Below are positions 57,129 to 64,000 of a stretch of 64,000 bases of DNA, in pieces (position 1 is the first letter of the stretch; each line of letters starts with the position of its first letter). The position numbers were made by a program, and so were the translations under genes. The stretch is taken from assembly GCF_030463535.1 (NCBI RefSeq), contig NC_132887.1, positions 17,815,358-17,879,357 of the forward strand, in the 5' to 3' direction. The notes beneath the pieces were generated by a model that had not been told where the DNA came from, made no database searches, and worked only from the letters and a program-made list of their open reading frames with translations. Origin of the DNA: Salminus brasiliensis. Taxonomy: Eukaryota; Chordata; Actinopteri; Characiformes; Bryconidae.

Positions 57129-59233
57129 GACACTCACACACATACACACATACACACACACACACACACACACAGATGAAAGAGCGGGACTCTCCCTTTT
57201 ATCATCCATCCACAGGCATCAGAGACTGGGAGTGATGAAATGATGCAGCAGTGTGTGTGTGTGTGTGTTTGTGTATATGTATGTGTGTGTGAGAACACTA
57301 TTTCTGCACAGCACACAGTGAATGTAAACTACTCTGCAGTCATGACTGTCTTTTCCCACATCACATAAGAAGTGTTTTTTCTTATCATTGTGAAAAATAA
57401 ACAACAGGACCAGTGGCTCAACGGTAAGATGATGAAGACTGAATTCCCCCATTAGATGATATTCAATATTAACAACTTACAAGTACATAGATCTATATAT
57501 GGCTTACAAGTATATAGATCACAAGAATAACTATATCTGAGGTCCAATTAAAAAGTGCTTCACTTCTTACTACCAATGTCATTTCACATACGCTTGTCTT
57601 CTACATTAAGCTTGTAAGCTTTCATAGATAATTGGGTCCATATGTTGCTCACTTTTTTTAAATAAGAGATACTGATATAGCATGTAAACTCTGTTAATGT
57701 TTCATAACGTATTGTTCACAACAGAGCTGCAAAAACAGCCCAGTATGAATACTGAAGTGCTTCACCTTATTTTCCATCCCAACAAGGGGCCGGTGGGGAT
57801 TGGTGGGGTATCTTTGTTTACTTTGTGTTAGAACTTTCTGGTGCGAGAGTGGATCCGCTGATATAGCTAACAACCACAGCGATAATAAACAATGAGTAGT
57901 ATAACATGCTCAGTTAGAGTGTGTCTTAATACTTAGATGTGTTCTATCCACCGTCCTCAAAAGAAGAGGTCCTGTGTCTATGGTTAATTTTGTGGAGGGG
58001 AAACCAACACTAGAACACTCTTACCCAGAGATATGACTCTGTTATGAAACTCAGGTGAAGAGGACACATCAGGTGTGAGTGAGGCACCTGACTAACGTCA
58101 CTAACCTGACAGCCTCACAAGCGTCCAATGTCTCAACTTCACCTGAGCTTCATAACATAAAGGATGTAAAGGAAGTAGAGGCAGGTCTTCTTCTTCGGTA
58201 GGCAGTGGATAGCATATAGGGTGCCCCAATATACACTCTGATCTTTCTGTGCTGTGTTGGAGAGCTAGATCTAGCTCTAGCTCTGCTCTAAGCAGCTCTA
58301 AATAACGTTAAATAGCCTGGTAGCCTAATTCACTTTTAAGTGCTAATCAGAAACCAACTGATACAAAATGCCCAGAACTTCTAACACAAAAGCAGAAGAA
58401 AATAACTCTTAAAAGTGTGCATGGCACAATTGCATAGCACAAGGTGAATAAAGAGGTTTCAGCCTGAAATACTTTCTTAATGAGGCCCATTACAGGACAG
58501 CCAATCAGATAAGAGATCATTTGCATATATGAGAGGTTATAAAATGATGTAAATGTAAAACTGAATTACAACTGCCAGTGACATATTGTTTAGATCAAAG
58601 CAAGCAATCTTGCACATATTTATAGGCATACACACACACATATACACAACCACACACATACACACAACCACACAACCACAAACATGTTTTATAAGCTCTG
58701 CAAAGGTGATACTAATGACTAGTCTTGTCTGATCTGAACTCACATGCATAGTGAGACACAACTGGTTCTTATACTGTTCTCAGCAGTGCTTAAACATGTA
58801 TAATGTCCTATCGACACATTAGAAAATCCTGTCAGCTAAAATTGCCCTACATTAATCTAGCTCATAAACCTGACATGGCTTGTTTTGATTGGATGGTTTT
58901 AAAATAACTACAAAGAGAACCTTATGCAGCATTGTCAATGTCCACCAGACAGAAACCATGTTTTCACAAAGTAAACTTACTATTTATTTAGGTTTATGTA
59001 CTTTACACTGTTCCTTCAATACAAACCAAGATAGCTCATAACCACCCATGATCACACACACCGGCAGACAGACAGACAAAATCACCCCAATTTAGAGTAA
59101 CAAACCCTTGCACACAGACCTCATATGGGCGAAGCTCTTCTTGTTCTGTGTAGAACTCCAGCTGTCGATCAGACAGAAACTCCACCACCGACGCCCCACC
59201 CACTCGGTCCTGGCCAATCAAAGGCCGGAAAAC
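24194..59233 (-). CDS. jmjd1c: JmjC-domain KDM3-family protein JMJD1C, 25 exons, 5' end outside window
   Basis: Exons in transcript order: 59233-59120, 42449-42347, 41840-41716, 41338-41201, 41084-41043, 40841-40715, 40475-38737, 38023-37869, 37706-35146, 34550-34349, 33707-33478, 33210-33058, 32972-32883, 32795-32671, 31797-31686, 30247-30084, 29954-29664, 29415-29247, 28971-28881, 28478-28348, 28184-28062, 27328-27189, 26198-25995, 25389-25258, 24298-24194. They sum to 7566 nt (2521 aa plus stop), with all phases agreeing. JMJD1C is a nuclear chromatin and co-regulator protein of the KDM3 family, described as an H3K9 and MDC1 demethylase; its histone activity is debated. Human JMJD1C is about 2540 aa. 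The first visible exon matches human residues from about 113 on, so one or two 5' exons are missing, presumably beyond 64000. Boundaries were set by eye from AG/GT sites and alignment to remembered human protein. Confidence 0.95.
24360..25080 (-). mobile_element. degenerate Tc1-like transposon remnant in last jmjd1c intron
   Basis: The plus-strand text 'ggtttcatctgtccaaagaa' and 'cttgttctagaattgggcag', with 'cctccaccatgtttgaaagt', is the complement of coding phrases common in fish Tc1/mariner transposases. A possible terminus 'ccaagtatttggacat' lies near 24392. No long open frame survives. Confidence 0.5.
26401..26851 (-). mobile_element. family-M inverted-repeat element, near full length
   Basis: The termini are 'acactgtatgctcaaaagtt' on the left and 'caatacttttgtccatgtag' with 'tgta' on the right. 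The length is about 450 bp. It is inserted in the jmjd1c intron between exons 22 and 23, with the same orientation as the gene. It is the best-preserved copy in the window. Confidence 0.7.
30447..31349 (-). mobile_element. degenerate Tc1/mariner-like transposon in jmjd1c intron 15
   Basis: The left end 'acagttgcactcgaaattat' and right end 'ataagtttgaccgcaactgt' are imperfect inverted repeats. The minus strand carries broken transposase phrases: [11 protein letters not shown] at the start and, later, [17 protein letters not shown], which contains the second catalytic Asp (DPK motif). Stops and frame changes interrupt it (two main open pieces, 30674-30994 and 30991-31266). Confidence 0.75.
31686..32972 (-). 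CDS. jmjd1c: jmjd1c exons 13-15, linker between zinc finger and JmjC domain
   Basis: Exons 32972-32883, 32795-32671 and 31797-31686. The first gives [20 protein letters not shown] (human DKELYAWMKCVKGQPHDHKH), and the second gives VLADLQ ... [10 protein letters not shown] (human VLTDLL ... KYGIKSHCHC). The third ([12 protein letters not shown] ... RTPTERR) is weakly conserved. The human segment containing LHWLADLAEQKAREEKKENK, which should come next, was not found in this window. Confidence 0.85.
33058..34550 (-). CDS. jmjd1c: jmjd1c exons 10-12, KDM3 cysteine-rich zinc finger
   Basis: Exons 34550-34349, 33707-33478 and 33210-33058, about residues 1702-1896. They encode [55 protein letters not shown] and GDKFCLLV. 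The zinc-binding [20 protein letters not shown], with CMDC and ERKC, follows. All cysteines of the KDM3 C6-type finger that I can align to human are present. This finger contributes to substrate recognition and folding in KDM3 proteins. The intron between 33211 and 33477 begins with a (CA)n tract next to the acceptor. Confidence 0.95.
35146..37706 (-). CDS. jmjd1c: jmjd1c large exon 9, disordered middle region
   Basis: A 2561-nt exon, about residues 848-1701. Conserved islands are [17 protein letters not shown] (human [17 protein letters not shown]), [44 protein letters not shown] and [18 protein letters not shown]. Near the end a run of about 12 Glu (complement of plus 35206-35243) precedes KPNG. 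The right-hand part between the islands is poorly conserved. The donor is ACA|GTACGT at 35145, next to a poly-A run in the genomic plus strand. Confidence 0.93.
37869..38023 (-). CDS. jmjd1c: jmjd1c exon 8
   Basis: A 155-nt exon between tttatAG and GTGAGT. It encodes [15 protein letters not shown] and [10 protein letters not shown], close to human NSPSPWLHQPTPVTS and VRPSSAEPHR. It ends in phase 2 and joins the EELERR start of the next exon (human EELERK). Confidence 0.88.
38737..40475 (-). CDS. jmjd1c: jmjd1c large exon 7, disordered Ser/Pro-rich region
   Basis: A 1739-nt exon, about residues 217-796. It opens with a basic KRRK and acidic EEEEQ stretch ([20 protein letters not shown] resembles human MKRLRTDNVSDFSESSDSEN). 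The central part is diverged. The landmark [21 protein letters not shown] is almost identical to human. A His/Pro/Leu-rich run follows ([13 protein letters not shown]) with LGLYPLLWP and SKWAPPES. Long opposite-strand frames over this exon are shadows. Confidence 0.93.
40715..42449 (-). CDS. jmjd1c: jmjd1c visible exons 2-6, N-terminal Tudor-like region
   Basis: Exons 42449-42347, 41840-41716, 41338-41201, 41084-41043 and 40841-40715. They encode about residues 39-216 of the visible protein. Matches to human include [14 protein letters not shown] (human YRVRVYRQDSATQW), [15 protein letters not shown] (human GIITHHDLFTRTMIV) and [12 protein letters not shown] (human MTFLDDVVHSLL). The 42-nt exon at 41043-41084 ([14 protein letters not shown]) and the next one are poorly conserved, and I rely on splice sites and phase for them. 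The start of the exon at 42449 could instead be 42446, because two AGs are in tandem (cagCAG). Confidence 0.8.
42515..42586 (-). mobile_element. family-M terminal fragment
   Basis: 'acactatatgttcaaatatt' with 'tgtggacactgtagagaagt' and 'ccaatagaataggactctct' is one end of the family-M element. It is truncated where the next repeat begins. Confidence 0.55.
42587..42925 (-). repeat. dispersed repeat, 'ctccagcagcactgctg' family
   Basis: Phrases 'aactccagcagcactgctgc', 'gtcaccacagtgctgagaat' and 'caaagtatgtagagaaacac' are ones I recall as a high-copy repeat of otophysan fishes. No coding potential is visible. The boundary with the family-M fragment is approximate. Confidence 0.5.
43475..43733 (-). 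mobile_element. tRNA-derived SINE, 'gtggctcagcggttagagc' family
   Basis: The minus strand starts GGGGCAGTGGTGGCTCAGCG, with an A-box-like TGGCTCAGCGG, then CTGGGCTATTGATAACAGGG. The body reads 'ttgagcaaggccattcaccc', and the end 'gaggacacatttcgctgtac' follows. The B box is eroded. The repeat is typical of characiform and siluriform genomes as I remember them, and supports the lineage call. Confidence 0.7.
43824..44122 (+). mobile_element. family-M inverted-repeat element, 3' part
   Basis: It runs from 'ttgcattcagcgacaatg' through 'ccactgctccacagaccaat' to 'aaacatttgaatgtgtagtg'. It lies immediately right of the SINE at 43475-43733 and lacks the left terminus. Confidence 0.6.
45690..46410 (+). 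mobile_element. degenerate Tc1-like transposase remnant, plus orientation
   Basis: Scattered translated phrases fit a Tc1 transposase in order: [32 protein letters not shown], then a DPKHT-like region ('aaagaccacaaacacatcaa') and a tail with [10 protein letters not shown]. Multiple frame changes and stops are present. It sits in the long jmjd1c intron 1, antisense to the gene. Confidence 0.6.
47590..48300. repeat. compound microsatellite cluster (GA)n/(TC)n/(AC)n/(GT)n
   Basis: In order: GA-rich from 47610, (TC)n about 47874-47925 running directly into (AC)n about 47926-47977, (TC)n about 48024-48053, (CA)n about 48106-48153 and (GT)n about 48232-48284. Apparent proteins of Leu/Ser or Thr/His dipeptides come from these tracts. 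Confidence 0.9.
48540..48812. repeat. (CA)n microsatellites
   Basis: Interrupted CA-rich text from 48540, then a clean (AC)n tract at about 48764-48811. Confidence 0.85.
53158..54445. repeat. purine-rich (GA)n microsatellite array
   Basis: At least six long (GA)n tracts, all with purines on the plus strand: about 53159-53201, 53321-53373, 53794-53836, 54009-54053, 54207-54237 and 54418-54443. GA-rich text with occasional GACA joins them. The transcript of jmjd1c reads the pyrimidine strand, so the intron RNA has (UC)n runs here. Confidence 0.9.
56040..57300. repeat. (CA)n, (GA)n, (TC)n microsatellite cluster
   Basis: (AC)n at about 56043-56088, GA-rich at 56190-56270, (AC)n near 56360, (TC)n at about 56547-56600, (CA)n at about 57068-57123 and 57147-57174, and (GT)n at about 57250-57292. 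Confidence 0.88.
59120..59233 (-). CDS. jmjd1c: jmjd1c first visible exon
   Basis: A 114-nt exon (38 codons) between CAG| and |GTCTGT. It encodes [10 protein letters not shown] ... [15 protein letters not shown], matching human TFKPLVERN ... AVEFLVDKQLDFLTE. It is separated from the next exon by about 16.7 kb of intron. Confidence 0.85.
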
Positions 59234-60310
59234 CTGAAAGACAGACACAACCAATTGGTCCACATGTTTACCAACTGTTTAGATTGTTTACGCAGCCTCC
59301 AACCAACCTCAACATTAGAAGAGAAGCAGATCTAGGCTTAGCAGAAGAACATCTTTACTACAGTAGCTAAACATACAAAGGATAAAGACTCTACAGAGCC
59401 TGGGTTAGGAGTTAGGAGTCGCAGCTGCAGTAAGTGGGTAGACCTCCTTGCAGTGACTACAGTGACAGAGCAAAGCGGAGCACAGTAGCACTTTGATCAT
59501 CCATCTACGCGCCTCTGTTCTCTCCTTTCTTCCTCTTTCTGATTTCCCTTGTGTTCTTACATTCCCACAACACACACTGGTACATACGAAACACAGAGCG
59601 GGAGACAGACGGAAAGGCGTTCAATAAACAGACAAACACATGCGCCCCCACACAGGAGTACACAAACACACACACTTTCCTCTATAAACCTGACATTTTG
59701 CTGAGCTGTATAATACAGCATGTACCAGCTGGTGCAATGCTAATGTGTGTGTGTGTGTGATGAGGCATGATAGGGTCTTGGCTGTGTTAAGCAGTGTGTG
59801 TGTGTAACGTGGGATAGTACTGGTGTAGAGCGGCTGTCTCGTGAGAGATCACAGTCAGATTGTCATTGATTTAATCCCTTTCTGTATGCACAGCTTCTAT
59901 TTATAGCTCTACTAGGACAGTGCAGTCAAACTTTCCATGTCTGATAGCTCGGACAGTGTGTGTGTTATGCAACATAAGAGTTTTCATCTCTCTGAGGTAC
60001 TCAGAAGTGAAACTCAATCTAAATGAGGGCACAGTGGTGTGGGACGTGTGTGTGTGTATGTGTGTTACTGTGTTCATGGGTGTGAGTTCATAAACCATGA
60101 GCTGGAGGGTAAGGGGACAAACAGTGTGTGAGCTATTTTTAGACCCTTCCCTGCATACACACACACACTGCGGTTCAGAGACTCAGTTCTGTCGGTGAGC
60201 CAGACAGATGTAGACAGAAAGAAAGGACACACAGCTCCAGCAAAGCTAAAACTCAACACATCCTTATTGGAATATTCTTCACTCATGTACAAAAATGCAT
60301 TTCTAACGCT

Positions 60311-60343
<33 letters not shown>

Positions 60344-60819
60344 TTGGATACAGAGCCACACAGCCTAAATTAGGAACTCTAGTCAGCTACTCTAGTGCAG
60401 GAAAGTCAGATTTACTACATTTAATCTTTATTTAATTTAATATTTAATGAAGTAAATTGTGATAAATGATCCAACATTAAATGTACACTACTTTACAGTG
60501 CCAAGTTTTAAAAAGTGATGTAATTCTACACATTATCACTTTCCACATTCCTCTTTCTCAGGGACAGCGAATCAAGTAACTGGAACTAGTGTAATCAGAA
60601 TACTAGCTATCAAGCTAACAGATAAATAACAGGTGTAGGCAGTATTCGCGGGTTGAGTTCAGCATGCATCAATCACTGGTATTAAGACCACAGACTTGGA
60701 GTTAGTCCAAAACAGAAATGAAGAGTCTCAGTGAGCTCATTTCACCTTTTCTGCTATTCTCTTTCGGTGAGTTTCCTCATGAACAAATATATTACATCAA
60801 ATGAAACACACTAAAATAA

Positions 60820-60873
<54 letters not shown>

Positions 60874-61629
60874 AAATAAATGCTAACAGCAGCCTACAGA
60901 CTCCATAGTACCTAACCACTGCTGATGCAGGACCTGACATGGCCTACATTTGTAAGATCTGAGCAGTATTGCCAATATGAAACTGGAACCCACCAAAGAG
61001 CCCACAACTTGCCCACCTATTTTCACCACATGCTCTGAATGCTCCTGTGTGACAACATTACAAGCAAACATGCTTGTTAAAGAAGTTAAATTATATCTTT
61101 TTATTTGCAAAAAAAACACTAAGACCGTTTACATCAGGCCACTTCATGCATCTTGAGTATCAGGATTATGTGGCCAAACCACATAAAAATGCATGTGTAA
61201 ACACACATAAGACTCATTTAAACCAGATACAAATCCGATCACTCAAACCAGAGGAGGTCTGAGACGCACTGGATATAGAAGTGTAAATGCATCAGTCGAC
61301 AAACAAAACCCCTCCCAGTTCAAACATCATAGGTCATAGGTTCTACAGCAAGTTTTTCTGCCTTGGAGCACTGGTGCTTCTTAACCTTTACACTACTTTT
61401 TTTTTTTTTGCTCTGATCAACCAAAAAAGGAATCAGATGTTCCCTGTATTGTGCTTAATTAAAGGGACGTGGCCTAATACGGAACTGGAAAGCATCCATG
61501 CAGTTAATTTCAACAATCCAAAGAATGTGGCACCTAGAAAATGAAGCACCCTCTTAGCACAAGGGCCACTTTTCCTGCATATCTACTCATATAACTTTCA
61601 AGTTGAGGACTTAATACAGATCTGTATTA
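59234..61629 (-). other. jmjd1c upstream intron sequence, no exon found
   Basis: I searched both strands for the expected upstream exon (human VYVEFDDLEWDKREWVKVYE) and did not find it. The stretch holds (GT)n tracts (about 59745, 60045-60065 and 60318-60342) and the (TA)n tract. The (CA)n at 63724-63765 lies further right. Confidence 0.5.
60822..60871. repeat. (TA)n microsatellite
   Basis: A pure (TA)n tract of about 25 units. Confidence 0.9.
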
Positions 61630-63201
<1,572 letters not shown>

Positions 63202-64000
63202 TATGTCAAATCCCACATATTAATATGATTTTCATCTATATATGATTTTTCATACTTGTTTGTCCCACTGCTAATTTATTCTAGGAAATAAATTAATACA
63301 GAACACAACTGAAGCTAATGAGCAGTCTGGACTTTAGAAATCTACAACAGATTAGGAACTCAACTGTAAAGAAAAATACCATAAAAAAACCATAAACATG
63401 ACAGCATAGTGGAAACAGTGCATTAATCTTTCTGCACACAACCTCAAATGTGTGATATAATACAATTTATATACACATAACAAAATAATCAGTGTGAGAT
63501 TGCATGGAATATAGTACACAAAAAAGAAGCATTCATTCCTGTCTTCTATTGCTGGAATAAGACCTTAAAAGCCACGGAGAGAGCTGGAGATACACCAGAA
63601 TACCTGCATACAACTGAGAGACACTGCAGCTATATTTAGAATGCAGCCCAATCTCATTCTAATGACATTCAAATTCCTCATGAAGGGACAGCTCTGAGCC
63701 AGTGAGAACTGCTCCACCCTGAGTCAACACACACACACTCACACACACACACACACACACACACATATCCGCATGCACACACACACACAAATTAATCTTG
63801 TCACTCAAATACATTTTCAGTAGGAGGAGGAACTGTATGCGAGCCAAACTCATACAGGATCATATAAGCAGATGTGAGCAAACTGCATCTCCCTTACTTT
63901 CCTTTACTTGCTGTCTTGCTTTCTCTCTCCCCTCTCTCTCCTCTCTCTAGCTTACTCTCTCTTTCACTCACTCACTCACTCACTCTCTCTCACACTCACA
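63202..64000. other. right edge of window, no gene seen
   Basis: AT-rich sequence with a (CA)n tract at about 63724-63765 and a pyrimidine-rich (TC)n/(TCAC)n end from about 63910. Presumably still jmjd1c intron. Confidence 0.4.

Larger units (their letters stand above)
42450..59119 (-). other. jmjd1c long intron 1 (visible numbering)
   Basis: About 16.7 kb of intron. It holds repeats at 42.5-44.1 kb, a Tc1 remnant at 45.7-46.4 kb, a complex stretch at about 47020-47300, the microsatellite block at 47.5-57.3 kb, an inverted-repeat hairpin at 51766-51872 and otherwise plain AT-rich sequence. I found no convincing exon. Long frames inside the microsatellites are artefacts. Confidence 0.6.

Overview
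This is vertebrate nuclear DNA, most likely from a teleost and probably an otophysan (characin or catfish relative). The genes are split by GT/AG introns. Long tracts of (CA)n, (GA)n and (TA)n occur, with Tc1-type transposons, tRNA-derived SINEs and small inverted-repeat elements that I associate with those fishes. The lineage call is inference from repeat character. No prokaryotic features (operons, CRISPR, IS elements) are present.

The gene order is ado (+), egr2 (-), nrbf2 (+), jmjd1c (-), which matches the ADO-EGR2-NRBF2-JMJD1C block of human 10q21. Layout: 215-979 is intronless ado (thiol dioxygenase). 980-5366 is intergenic repeats plus the egr2 3' side. 5367-8109 is two-exon egr2, with a CRE/CArG promoter pair just upstream at 8348-8369. 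8370-19617 is an 11 kb interval of repeats and a few high-complexity stretches that are candidate egr2 enhancers. 19618-22581 is nrbf2, whose first three exons are too short to stand out as open frames. 24194-59233 holds 25 exons of jmjd1c, reading leftward, with an intron of about 16.7 kb between the first and second visible exons. That intron holds an extremely microsatellite-rich block at 47.5-57.3 kb. 59.2-64 kb is the next intron and carries a young but broken Tc1-like transposon at 61630-63201. The N-terminal exon(s) of jmjd1c, about 110 residues by comparison with human, were not found and probably lie beyond base 64000.

The four genes do not form one pathway. They are an ancient linked block: an oxygen-dependent thiol dioxygenase, an immediate-early/hindbrain zinc-finger factor, a Beclin-1/VPS34 autophagy cofactor and a KDM3-family JmjC protein. 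Conserved synteny here may be held together by long-range egr2 enhancers, which is inference.

The most useful results are the reconstructed nrbf2, with an in-frame TAG ahead of a still-recognisable C-terminal tail; the phase-consistent 25-exon jmjd1c map (7566 coding nt); the 21-bp repeat-encoded Gln/His tail of Egr2; and the Tc1 element with two 198-bp arms that look identical but with the central catalytic region deleted. I did not find a convincing wholly new biological system.
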